Shown here: piece after piece, positions 8,891 through 16,275 of the stretch
How the letters are laid out: each line of letters begins with the position of its first letter
Position numbering within the stretch: the first letter of the stretch is position 1
Origin: Firmicutes bacterium UBA6648
Lineage (GTDB): Bacteria; Bacillota; Clostridia; Peptostreptococcales; Anaerovoracaceae
Length of the DNA: 16,597 nt
Direction: 5' to 3'
NCBI GenBank assembly: GCA_002455605.1
Contig: DKLE01000005.1
Coordinates: 6,881 to 23,477, forward strand
Program-made: the position numbers and the translations under genes
The notes under the pieces: model-generated
What the model saw: the letters and a program-made list of their open reading frames with translations, nothing else
What the model was told of the DNA's origin: nothing
Databases searched by the model: none

Positions 8891-9298
8891 CTACTTTTCA
8901 AGCAGCATCTTTTCTATTATGGCTGCGGCATCTTCTATACATCCGTCACAGCTTCTGAGTACAGGACCGCCGGTCACCCCTTTAATCTCACTGCAATCGA
9001 TGGACTGATTTTTTTCCCGAAATGCCTCTGTCATTTCTTTCATCTTTTTGTAAGACTCTTTTTTGGTCGCCGGGGCATCTAAATTGCCGTCGCTGATTTT
9101 CATTCCTGCTACCATAGCCATAGCGGTTACTGCTCCGCAGGTTCCCATACTACCCATACCCAATCCATATGCTTCTGCCATTTTAAAAGCAGTCTTTTCA
9201 TCTATTCCAAATAAATCACAATATGCACATACTAATGACTGTGCACAATTATAGCCTTTTTTATGATTAGCTAAAGCTTGCTCAACTCTATCTGACAT
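8891..9298 (-). CDS. C_GCAxxG_C_C family redox protein
   Basis: Small cytosolic cysteine-rich protein, 135 aa, matching the C_GCAxxG_C_C family: YNCAQS (Cys18), MGTCGAV (Cys54), DCSEIKG (Cys102) and a terminal CDGC (Cys117, Cys120), plus Cys24 and Cys27. The family is thought to bind metal or act as a redox partner, but its biochemistry is poorly defined, so I assign no reaction. An upstream TTG at 9313 is in frame, but it overlaps the GGAGGG ribosome binding site; the ATG at 9298, seven bases after GGAGGG, is preferred. It leads the acyl-CoA synthetase pair with a 9-base gap, which suggests a link to acyl-CoA or electron-transfer metabolism. That link is inference from position only. Confidence 0.85.
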   Translation of the reverse strand: MSDRVEQALANHKKGYNCAQSLVCAYCDLFGIDEKTAFKMAEAYGLGMGSMGTCGAVTAMAMVAGMKISDGNLDAPATKKESYKKMKEMTEAFREKNQSIDCSEIKGVTGGPVLRSCDGCIEDAAAIIEKMLLEK

Positions 9299-9329
9299 TT
9301 CTTCCCTCCACAATATATCTATTCGTTTA

Positions 9330-9338
9330 ATTGTACCA
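9330..9338 (-). promoter_or_regulatory. Possible extended -10 promoter before the C_GCAxxG gene
   Basis: In the 46-base gap after the TSUP remnant the minus strand reads TGGTACAAT, an extended -10 element (TGn plus TACAAT, 5 of 6 matches). The -35 position 17 bases upstream is poor (TAGTAA). It could give the C_GCAxxG-acyl-CoA synthetase genes expression independent of the riboswitch. Weak support. Confidence 0.35.
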
Positions 9339-9344
9339 CATTTT

Positions 9345-9653
9345 TTATTCCGTTACTATTTTTAAAAATAATAAAACCAATACAACAAGCAGAACAGGCT
9401 TTACCACCTTACTCCCGCCTTTCAGCACCAGGCCGCTTCCTATGTAGTTGCCTACAATGCCAAACAGGCCTGCTGTAATAGAGAGCAGAAATAATACCTT
9501 GCCGTTTATCATAAAGGTTACCAGCGCTGCCAGATTTGACGCTAAATTTACCAGCTTAGTATTACCAGATGCTGTTCGTATATCCATTTTTGCAAATTCT
9601 GTTAAAACTAAAATAAGAAACGTTCCCGTACCGGGTCCGTATTTTATTCTCCT
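9345..9653 (-). pseudogene. 5'-truncated TauE/SafE (TSUP) membrane transporter remnant
   Basis: The open frame encodes 102 residues and starts right after an in-frame TAA (9654-9656). Its first part, YGPGTGTFLI then ASGNTKLVNLASNLAAL, is the signature opening the second half of TSUP permeases, which normally have about 250 aa in two similar halves. The first half is absent: only 21 bases separate that stop from the CDF gene end, and no other frame carries it. The first ATG (9587) lies after the conserved motif and has no ribosome binding site, and no ATG, GTG or TTG follows the AAAGGAG near the 5' edge at good spacing. I call it a deletion remnant. A translated 80-aa half protein starting at 9587 (about three hydrophobic segments) is possible but less likely. 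Confidence 0.75.
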
Positions 9654-9677
9654 TTATTTGCTGCTTATTCTTTTTCC

Positions 9678-10568
9678 CTATTCCTCAGGGCTAAGCTGAT
9701 TATACGGGTTCACGTGCACCATACAGTGTTTTACTGCAGGAAATTTTGACTCTATTATATCATGAACTCTCTCTGCTATAGAATGAGCATCTTCCAAAGA
9801 CTGCTCTCCATCCGCTTTAATTTCTATATCCACATAAATTTTTGATCCAAAAATCCTTGTTTGAATTAAATCAATCCCCAATACGCCTTCTTCCGTTAAG
9901 ATCGTTTCTTTCATATCTTCTACAAGCTCTGCATCACAGGAGGTATCTACCAGCTTATTGACGGAATCCTTAAAAACATCGAAAGAAACCTTTAAGATAA
10001 ACAAGCTGATCACCACGCTGGCCACGGGATCCAGTACAGGAAATCCCAGTCTTGCTCCTAAAATACCTGCAAAGCTGCCAACCGACGATAATGCATCTGA
10101 ACGATGGTGCCATGCGTCAGCCATCAGTGCCCCAGAATTGATCTTTTTAGCTGCATGCCTCGTATACCAATACATCCATTCCTTTACCCCAATGGAAACA
10201 ACCGCTGCAATAAGCGGTAAAACGCTGGGTATCTGCAATTCTCCGTAATTTGCCGTCATAATTTTTTCAATACCACTAAAACCGATTTTTGCTCCCACAA
10301 TAAATAAAACTGCTGCGAGCAAAATCGATGCCACACATTCCATTCGCTCATGCCCATATTGATGCTCATCATCCGATAGCTTATTGGACATTTTTACTCC
10401 GGCTATCACTACGAAAGTACTGAAAACATCACTTGCCGAGTGTATCGCATCAGAAATCATAGCACTGGAGTTACCGATTATCCCCGCAGCTAATTTGGCT
10501 GCGGAAAGGATTACATTAACTATGATGCTTACTTTAGAGACTTTCATAGCTATTCCTAAATATTCCAT
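9678..10568 (-). CDS. Cation diffusion facilitator (CDF) metal exporter under NiCo riboswitch control
   Basis: Proton-coupled divalent metal exporter of the cytoplasmic membrane, 296 aa. About six hydrophobic segments precede a C-terminal cytoplasmic domain (about 205-290) of the CDF dimerisation type. The transport-site residues are visible: His43 and Asp47 in SDAIHSASD (segment 2), and His154 and Asp158 in DAWHHRSD (segment 5), an HD-HD set. The C-terminal domain has HVNP near residues 284-287. The ATG follows GGGAGG by 8 bases. The leader carries a NiCo riboswitch and terminator, so Ni2+/Co2+ (possibly Fe2+) export is the best substrate guess, better than the default Zn2+ guess for CDFs. 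The TSUP remnant follows after 24 bases and the redox/synthetase genes come next on the same strand. Confidence 0.92.
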   Translation of the reverse strand: MEYLGIAMKVSKVSIIVNVILSAAKLAAGIIGNSSAMISDAIHSASDVFSTFVVIAGVKMSNKLSDDEHQYGHERMECVASILLAAVLFIVGAKIGFSGIEKIMTANYGELQIPSVLPLIAAVVSIGVKEWMYWYTRHAAKKINSGALMADAWHHRSDALSSVGSFAGILGARLGFPVLDPVASVVISLFILKVSFDVFKDSVNKLVDTSCDAELVEDMKETILTEEGVLGIDLIQTRIFGSKIYVDIEIKADGEQSLEDAHSIAERVHDIIESKFPAVKHCMVHVNPYNQLSPEE

Positions 10569-10634
10569 AAATGTTACCTCCCAAATTTAAGATAACTCCG
10601 TTAACTGCAATACTATTATTGTCACCATCAGCAT

Positions 10635-10682
10635 AAAAAAACACCCGCGGAACAATGTATGATACTACTGTCCCGCAGGTGT
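10635..10682 (-). terminator. Intrinsic terminator of the riboswitch expression platform
   Basis: On the minus strand ACACCTGCGGGACA (10682-10669) pairs over all 14 positions, two of them G-U, with TGTTCCGCGGGTGT (10654-10641), followed by six more T residues (10640-10635). It lies about 67 bases before the CDF start. The 5' arm contains the CCTGC and GGGACA segments that also form helix P4 and the conserved core of the upstream aptamer, so aptamer folding and termination exclude each other. Metal binding should therefore favour read-through. Confidence 0.92.
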
Positions 10683-10768
10683 ACTATGTTTCCTGCTGCC
10701 ATTCTTTAGCGATGGCCCGGCCCCACGAATTCATTTCATTCATGAATTCATCGCCTGCTCAGTTTGTA
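10663..10768 (-). promoter_or_regulatory. NiCo (czcD-type) riboswitch aptamer
   Basis: Minus-strand landmarks in order: ACTGAGCAGGC (10763-10753); a helix with arms ATGAATTCAT and ATGAATTCGT around a 7-base loop; GGGGCCGGGC; a helix GCCAT/ATGGC (start about 10716, end about 10698); GCAGCAGG; a helix GCAGG/CCTGC; then GGGACAGT (10674-10667). ACTG near the start pairs with CAGT at the end to close P1. The order and the conserved CTGAGCAGGC, CCGGGC and GGGACAG strings match the NiCo riboswitch of known structure as I remember it, a four-way junction binding Co2+/Ni2+ cooperatively; czcD riboswitches have also been reported to respond to Fe2+. It sits in the leader of a CDF gene, the classical target. 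Confidence 0.88.
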
Positions 10769-10783
10769 CTGTAGATTATGTGC

Positions 10784-10812
10784 CCTATATACTGGCATAT
10801 TGTGCAGTGCAA
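10784..10812 (-). promoter_or_regulatory. Promoter for the riboswitch-CDF transcript
   Basis: TTGCAC (10812-10807) is followed after 17 bases by TATAGG (10789-10784); an alternative -10 TATATA lies 15 bases from the same -35. Predicted initiation near 10778 would start the RNA about ten bases before the riboswitch aptamer, as expected for a leader of this kind. Confidence 0.55.
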
Positions 10813-10841
10813 AGAGTTTAACTTTATTTTAGTATATTACT

Positions 10842-10859
10842 AAAAACACTCTATGGTGT
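10842..10859 (-). terminator. Weak terminator-like hairpin after the SLH peptidase gene
   Basis: Minus strand ACAC (10859-10856) and GTGT (10849-10846) enclose a six-base loop and are followed by a short T-run. A four-pair stem is marginal. A separate AT-rich inverted repeat, TTTAGTA/TACTAAA, lies just downstream near 10829-10845. No stronger terminator is seen between this gene and the CDF promoter. Confidence 0.3.
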
Positions 10860-10865
10860 CAATAT

Positions 10866-13800
10866 TTAATTAATTAAACTTTCAATTCTCTGAAACATTG
10901 CCGCAACTTCCGCTCTGGTTGCCGTACCTTTTGGATCTAATAAGTTCCCTGTCTTTCCTGTCATCAGACCCGTTCCCACAGCCCAGTCTATCGCTTCCCT
11001 TGCATAGGATGAAATTTGCCCGTGATCAGAGAAATTATCGGTATTTCCCTTTACAGTTACATCTGCATTTTTATATTTCGCATATCGGTATAGAATAGCT
11101 GCCAGCTGTTCTCTTGAAATATTGTTAGCTGGCATGAACTGATTGCCCTCATACCCGGTTACAATGCCGTTCAGGTTAGCCCATGCTACGGAAGCTCCAT
11201 ACCAAGAGCTTGATTTGACATCTGAAAAATTAGAGCTGCCCGCATTTGGCTGCCCCTCGAGACGGTGAAGCATTGTCACTATCATCGCTCTGTTGGTCTT
11301 TACATTTGGTCCAAAGGTATGCTCATCAAGCCCGTTCATAATTCCTTTCTGTACTACATAATTAACTGCCGGGCTGAACCAGCTGGAAGCATTTACATCT
11401 TTAAAATCTATTTTTTTATTATTCTCTGTTGTTGTATTTGTTTCCTCACTTGGTTTCTTTATTTCAGTCTTGCTGTTTTTATTTTTACTGCCTCCGCTTT
11501 TTCCTCCCTGACTGCTGTTAAGCTCGGACATGGTGCCGGACATGCCGTCGTAGATTGCATTTGCCAGCAATCGGAACTGGTGAGAAGGATGGGCCTTGTT
11601 TGTAATGTGGCTGGCAAATAAGGTAATCTTAGCATTGCCTACCTGATCCTGAATAATGTATGGTTTGCCCTTTAACACATCATGATCCGGCCACCAGCCT
11701 GCCACATAAAAATCATCTTTATTGCTTATAACGGCTAACACCTTAGAAGTCTTCGGAACCTTTTCAATCCATGATGCCGAATTATTATATAAAATATCAT
11801 TTTTGCTGTATCGGCCTGTTATAACGCTGTCTGTATCCAAATCCGCTTTTAAAACGCCCTCATAATATCCGCCGTTACTTCCTACTTCAAGACCGGACAG
11901 CAATCCGCTGCTTTCCACGGCACTGACTCCATATCCTCCTATACCTACATAAGAAGTCCCGCTCTGAATTGCATTTTTCATGCTGTCAGGCATCGCATAG
12001 CTGCTCTCGTCAGCAATGACGTCAGCACTGCTGTAAGAATCAACTAGGTTAAACCCTAATCCATTCAGAACATAAATCAGCTCACTTCCATTTCCTGCTA
12101 CCTTGGGCTGCTTGAGGGCCTTTACTGTGGCTCTGCCATTAAATGGAGCCAGTTCTAAGAAATATTTGTTTTTTATTATTTCTAAATCTTTTGCTTCTGC
12201 TATAAAATCACCCTTGACAAAGCCGTCCCCTGCGGAATAAATCATATAAATTGATTTGTTCTCCGCAAGAAGTTCATTGACTGCTTTCACTGCATCATTA
12301 TTGGTATTCTTTATAAGAATCCGGGTTGCTCCGGATGGAATTTCTGTATCCGGAATAATCACCTTGTCTAAGGAATCTGTTTTCCCGTCAAAAGCACCCA
12401 CTGCTCTGATTTCATACTTATCAAAGCCTCTTAACTGAGGAAAGCACATAGTTACTTCCGCATACATTTCGGAAAAATCGGAAAAATCAGATCCATCATA
12501 AAGGACACAATTGGCTAATCCGCGTTTTGCCTGATGCATGGGTACTATGAAACTGCCTTTTGGATAAGTAACTCCGTCCACCTGTACATCCGTATTTGTT
12601 TGTTCCACTTTAATGCCGTTTTTAATTAAAAACTCTGCCATCTCATAGGCTGCCAGAGAATTCTTCTGCAAAGAATTGTTTACCGGCAGTACATAATATT
12701 CAGGGAAGAAGTTTTCGTTTGCTCCTCTCGGTCTTCCAATTGACTCCCCCTTTGCGTTAATCAGCCATTCATCTACTTCTCTGGCATCAATGCCTTCCAC
12801 TCCTCTTTTGTAAATTTCCAGTTGATTCTTAAATAGCTTTTCCTTATTTTCTAAAGCATATTTTAACGAGCCCAGACCTGCATACATAAACGCATTGTTA
12901 GATTCCTGGTTCAGCTCCGGTATCTCCACTGTATGCCCTACTGCTCCGTGCATCAGGCTTAAAACCGCCGCATACATAGGTGCGCCGTCATCCCAGCCCT
13001 GACCGTAATCAAACATTGGTATGATATAGTTACTGTACTTGGTGTTGGCAATTCCCGCTTTACCTAAAGCATGAGCATGTTCAATCGCTCCGTCCATCAA
13101 TAAATCATACTCAAAATTCGGTTCATGAGGCGGTGTGCACGGTTCAATGAGAAAATCTTTCACGAAGCCGTGGAAATCATTAAAAATGGTCGGCGACCAT
13201 TTGGCAAGAGCCTGAAAAACATTAGCCATTTCCACTTGTGTCTGATAGGTTACATCTCTATTTGGATCAAACCCGGATGCTGTTTCTCTTGTGTTGTAAA
13301 ATCTGCCGTCCGGATTATTGTTCAAGCTGAACAATACAATATAATTATCTAATAATTCCGCAACATTTAATGTAACATCCTCTAATTGGTCCTTGCTGTT
13401 ATTGTTAACGGCTCTTTTAAAGCTTATCTCTTCCTGGCCGGCTAACTGTTCTAGCAGGTCCAGCTGTGCATCTACACCATTTGATTCATCCGAGTGGATA
13501 TTGTTAAACCATATAGCCGTTTTATATTCTCCTGCCGTACCATTTTCTATTTTCCCGATAAATTCAGCGGGATGCTCCAGCATCATAGGTACTGTTTCAT
13601 TTAAGTATTTATCTACATCTGCCCTATCCTTTGCAAATATAACGAATGGAATATCTCGTCCCTCAGCAGATTTCCCTAATGGTGCATATTCAATATAACG
13701 ATCGGTTTTTGCTTCCTTTATGATTTTCTCTACTGCGGGTAAAATTTCTGTCTGTTTGTGGTAAGAATCATATGCGTTCAGCTTCATTACCGTCTTAGCC

Positions 13801-15344
13801 TGAACATTATTGGACTTATCGGTTACAACAAGCTCATATTCGCCCAATAACTGAGGATAGACTCTTCTTGGATAAGGTCTTCCCTGCAAATTGTCCGTTC
13901 CAAAAGGAAGCTCACACTTGAGGATGGCTTTCACTTTACCTCCGTCGAGGGCCGGCTCTCCCAATTTTATAAATGGCGTTCCTGTAAAGTCTTTATCTTT
14001 ACTGTTAAAGGACTTCCATTCTTCAAATGCCTTTCCTCCCAGCGTCCATGATAAATTCTCTAATTCAGGCGTATACCCTAAATCTACTGTTATAGTCACT
14101 TCCCTGGCTTCTGACATGGACAGTAAATTAGTGCTTACGGTAAATTCATGGGAACTTACAGGCGGTTCGATATCCTGTAGCAATTGAGACAACAGCAGGG
14201 TATAAGAGTATAATCTGTTTCCTGCCCTGCCCGGAATCTGCTCCTCCATAAAGCTGAGATTGTCTCTCTTGGTATGCATAATCTCCCCGAACTGTTCTGT
14301 CTCACTCTCTCCTGTGGAATAATTCCCTTCCTCATCTTTTAAATCCCAATTGGTACTCTCAAAATATACCCAAGGAATTCCCAGCTCTTTGAAAGGTACA
14401 TGATCACTCCAATCTCCTGTGGTTCCTTTGGGATACTCAGAGTTCAGCCCCTGCTGAGTAATAATATCCAGATCTAAGGATTTGGCCAAATCTAAAGCCT
14501 TATCACAAAGCCAGCTCTTTTCCCCTAATCCTCCATATACATATTTTTTATCACCAAACAGAACGGTATCCAGGTTGATCATACCAACTGTATCGGCAAT
14601 TTCCTCTTCACTCATTTGGGAGGCATAATATTGAGACCCTTTTAGCCCCACTTCTTCTGCACCAAATGCAACGAATTTAATGGTATATTCTATATTGACA
14701 TCCTTCAGTACTTCCGCTGCTCCCAGCATCACCGAAACACCGGAGGCATTATCACTGGCACCGGTAGAAGCATTTACTGAATCATAATGGGCTCCTACAA
14801 TGATTTGCTTGTCAGAAGTTCCTGGTTTTGTAGCAATGACATTGCTGGACTGTCCAGGGCCCTTTTTTGCGGTGTATTCAAACGGCTGGACAACAGTAGA
14901 ATAGCCTAAGCCTTCGAAGATACCTTTTATGTATTCCTTTGCTTCCCGTTCCTTGTCCGTAGAAGCTACTCGTGCTCCGATAGTTTCAGAAAGCTCTATT
15001 AAATGCTTATACATAATAGAGTCTTTTGTCTCATCAACTATGGGTGCTTCTTTTACCTCTGCATTGACAGATTCATCTTTTTCTTCTGCCTTTTGCACGT
15101 CCTGAGTTATGCCAGTATCTTCTTGCCTGTCAGCATTATTGTTGTCGGCTGTGTCTTCCTCCGAAGGAGTGCTGTCATTGATCATAGCACTCTCATCATC
15201 AGCAGTTTTTCCGCTGGCACCCGGGTCCTCACTTGTAATTGCAGGCGGTATGTCCACTACCGTATCCGCAGCATAAGCTGCAGGTATGGCAGTAGTCAAA
15301 ACCATGGCAGTTACAAGGAATAAGGCTAATTTTTTTCTTAACAT
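10866..15344 (-). CDS. Secreted M28-M14 dual exopeptidase-like protein with three SLH domains
   Basis: Surface protein of 1492 aa. A Sec signal peptide (about 1-26, ending AAYAA) is followed by an Asp/Glu/Asn-rich linker (31-105). Residues 110-392 are an M28 aminopeptidase-like domain with zinc ligands His186 (GAHYDS), Asp198 (SDNASG), Glu231 (GAEEVG; base Glu230), Asp259 (INLD) and His357 (MHTKRDN). Residues 525-845 are an M14 carboxypeptidase-like domain with His617 and Glu620 (HSDE), NPDGR (677-681), Asn695-Arg696, His725 (NDFHGF, 108 residues after His617) and likely catalytic Glu807 (HTVEIPE). Residues 1085-1270 resemble the GATase-like domain of some M14 proteins. After a Lys/Ser/Gly-rich linker come SLH repeats near 1312-1362, 1372-1425 and 1436-1488, anchoring it to secondary cell-wall polymer. 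AGGAGG precedes the ATG. Active-site residues look complete; the substrates, peptides or cell-wall peptides, are unknown. Confidence 0.92.
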   Translation of the reverse strand: MLRKKLALFLVTAMVLTTAIPAAYAADTVVDIPPAITSEDPGASGKTADDESAMINDSTPSEEDTADNNNADRQEDTGITQDVQKAEEKDESVNAEVKEAPIVDETKDSIMYKHLIELSETIGARVASTDKEREAKEYIKGIFEGLGYSTVVQPFEYTAKKGPGQSSNVIATKPGTSDKQIIVGAHYDSVNASTGASDNASGVSVMLGAAEVLKDVNIEYTIKFVAFGAEEVGLKGSQYYASQMSEEEIADTVGMINLDTVLFGDKKYVYGGLGEKSWLCDKALDLAKSLDLDIITQQGLNSEYPKGTTGDWSDHVPFKELGIPWVYFESTNWDLKDEEGNYSTGESETEQFGEIMHTKRDNLSFMEEQIPGRAGNRLYSYTLLLSQLLQDIEPPVSSHEFTVSTNLLSMSEAREVTITVDLGYTPELENLSWTLGGKAFEEWKSFNSKDKDFTGTPFIKLGEPALDGGKVKAILKCELPFGTDNLQGRPYPRRVYPQLLGEYELVVTDKSNNVQAKTVMKLNAYDSYHKQTEILPAVEKIIKEAKTDRYIEYAPLGKSAEGRDIPFVIFAKDRADVDKYLNETVPMMLEHPAEFIGKIENGTAGEYKTAIWFNNIHSDESNGVDAQLDLLEQLAGQEEISFKRAVNNNSKDQLEDVTLNVAELLDNYIVLFSLNNNPDGRFYNTRETASGFDPNRDVTYQTQVEMANVFQALAKWSPTIFNDFHGFVKDFLIEPCTPPHEPNFEYDLLMDGAIEHAHALGKAGIANTKYSNYIIPMFDYGQGWDDGAPMYAAVLSLMHGAVGHTVEIPELNQESNNAFMYAGLGSLKYALENKEKLFKNQLEIYKRGVEGIDAREVDEWLINAKGESIGRPRGANENFFPEYYVLPVNNSLQKNSLAAYEMAEFLIKNGIKVEQTNTDVQVDGVTYPKGSFIVPMHQAKRGLANCVLYDGSDFSDFSEMYAEVTMCFPQLRGFDKYEIRAVGAFDGKTDSLDKVIIPDTEIPSGATRILIKNTNNDAVKAVNELLAENKSIYMIYSAGDGFVKGDFIAEAKDLEIIKNKYFLELAPFNGRATVKALKQPKVAGNGSELIYVLNGLGFNLVDSYSSADVIADESSYAMPDSMKNAIQSGTSYVGIGGYGVSAVESSGLLSGLEVGSNGGYYEGVLKADLDTDSVITGRYSKNDILYNNSASWIEKVPKTSKVLAVISNKDDFYVAGWWPDHDVLKGKPYIIQDQVGNAKITLFASHITNKAHPSHQFRLLANAIYDGMSGTMSELNSSQGGKSGGSKNKNSKTEIKKPSEETNTTTENNKKIDFKDVNASSWFSPAVNYVVQKGIMNGLDEHTFGPNVKTNRAMIVTMLHRLEGQPNAGSSNFSDVKSSSWYGASVAWANLNGIVTGYEGNQFMPANNISREQLAAILYRYAKYKNADVTVKGNTDNFSDHGQISSYAREAIDWAVGTGLMTGKTGNLLDPKGTATRAEVAAMFQRIESLIN

Positions 15345-15377
15345 GAATGGTTTCCTCCTGTTATTTTTTTATTTTAT

Positions 15378-15406
15378 TCAGCTTCTGTGAAGCCGAGTAA
15401 AAACTC
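15378..15406 (-). other. Hairpins in the 160-base leader of the SLH peptidase gene
   Basis: Minus strand GAGT-TTTT-ACTC (15406-15395) is followed at once by GCTTC-ACA-GAAGC (about 15392-15380), then an A-rich stretch and the AGGAGG site. Further upstream TCATCG (15480-15475) can pair with CGATGA (15438-15433). No U-run follows any of these, so attenuation is not indicated. They could stabilise the mRNA or be chance. I could not match the leader to a known riboswitch class. Confidence 0.3.
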
Positions 15407-15504
15407 TTTTCCAACAGTACCTCGCATACTCCTCATCGCTCTTATCCCTTATCTTCTGTCTAGCTAGTTTTGTCCGATGAACTCCGAAAATTAGATTCCC
15501 CTAA

Positions 15505-15858
15505 TTATAATTTTCTTTTAAATATGCTCTTTCCATCTATTTTCCAGCCTCCTAAATCTTTTTTTAATACGATGACAATTTGTTTTTCCTTTTGATTCAA
15601 GCGGATCAGACATTCAGCAAAAGCACATTTATCATCCTTTTCTATTTTTATTTTCTCTACCTTCAACAGGTCTCCTAACTCTGCATTGAAATCCTCATGG
15701 ATTAAAAAGTAGTTCAAAGGTATATTCTTTTGAAAGGAGGTATCTAAATAGCTGAACATTTTTAACCGGTCAGATATATAATAAGCTTCATAAAAATCGG
15801 TTATTATTTTCAATAATTCCTTCTCCACTTGCTCCTCCTCAATTCTCTGTTTGTCCAT
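15505..15858 (-). CDS. Small hypothetical protein, possibly NTF2-like fold
   Basis: 117 aa, family not recognised. The N-terminus is a charged helix (MDKQRIEEEQVEKELLK) leading into a Tyr-rich amphipathic stretch, then alternating strands ending in LGGWKIDGKSIFKRKL. A helix followed by strands with a terminal GGWKIDG is the pattern of NTF2/SnoaL-like domains, but this is only a fold impression. There is no signal peptide, membrane segment or cysteine cluster. An in-frame GTG at 15882 exists but overlaps the GGAGAGG purine site; I prefer the ATG at 15858, whose spacing from that site is slightly long. A strong promoter lies 60-100 bases upstream, and the SLH peptidase gene follows after 160 bases on the same strand, so the two may be co-transcribed. 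Confidence 0.72.
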   Translation of the reverse strand: MDKQRIEEEQVEKELLKIITDFYEAYYISDRLKMFSYLDTSFQKNIPLNYFLIHEDFNAELGDLLKVEKIKIEKDDKCAFAECLIRLNQKEKQIVIVLKKDLGGWKIDGKSIFKRKL

Positions 15859-15925
15859 ATTTAATTTATTCCTCTCCTGCACTCTTTAATACAAAAGTTT
15901 CATTTTGTTAACAATTCTAATAATT

Positions 15926-15954
15926 CTTATAATTCAAACAGGAGTCTTTGTCAA
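15926..15954 (-). promoter_or_regulatory. Strong sigma-A-type promoter upstream of the small protein and SLH peptidase
   Basis: Minus strand TTGACA (15954-15949), 17 bases, TATAAG (15931-15926): a perfect -35 and a 5-of-6 -10. A perfect 10-base palindrome, TTGTTAACAA (15905-15914), lies just after the expected start site and could be an operator, though short palindromes are common in AT-rich DNA. Confidence 0.78.
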
Positions 15955-16202
15955 GCAATGACTATTCCTACGTTTTGTCAAACTGATTTGAACCATTTAT
16001 AATTATCCAGTCTGCGGTTTTTTCTCTGTTTGCGAGCTTTCCTATAGGTAACCCTATTGTTCCCCTCAATTATTTTTATTCATAGGAATCAATACAAATT
16101 TATTATCGTATTTTTCTATGAAAATCCTTTATATTTCAACATTTGGAGGGTTAATCCCGATGATTTTTGTGGGAGTTCACAGAAAAAAGAAAAATTTTAT
16201 CT
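15955..16202. other. Gene-free intergenic stretch
   Basis: Between the small-protein promoter and the DMT transporter terminator I see no gene with a ribosome binding site on either strand and no recognisable RNA family. It contains the small palindrome CCTATAGG near 16042-16049 and AT-rich DNA. Confidence 0.5.
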
Positions 16203-16204
16203 AC

Positions 16205-16250
16205 AAAAAAACCATGCAGCAGGACTGACTAATGTCCCATTACATGGTTT
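16205..16250 (-). terminator. Intrinsic terminator of the DMT transporter gene
   Basis: Minus strand AAACCATG (16250-16243) pairs with CATGGTTT (16216-16209) and is followed by further T residues (16208-16205). An inner GGGAC/GTCCT pairing extends the stem. It lies about 25 bases after the transporter stop codon. Confidence 0.78.
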
Positions 16251-16275
16251 AAACTGAAAGGTAAAGTTCTGTTTT

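Noticed and set aside
10866..15344. A frameshift joining two separate peptidase genes
   Set aside because: The frame is continuous over 1492 codons, with linkers and complete active sites on both sides, so a true fusion is more likely.
16118..16228. A 36-residue plus-strand frame with a hydrophobic start and basic tail
   Set aside because: No ribosome binding site precedes the ATG and it runs into the minus-strand terminator of the transporter gene; probably chance.
16057..16257. A 66-residue plus-strand frame in the intergenic region
   Set aside because: No ribosome binding site, no family resemblance, and it overlaps the terminator hairpin.
15883..16275. Riboswitch or other RNA family in the gap before the small protein
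   Set aside because: Strings such as GGGTTACC looked suggestive, but no ordered set of conserved elements for a known class could be found.
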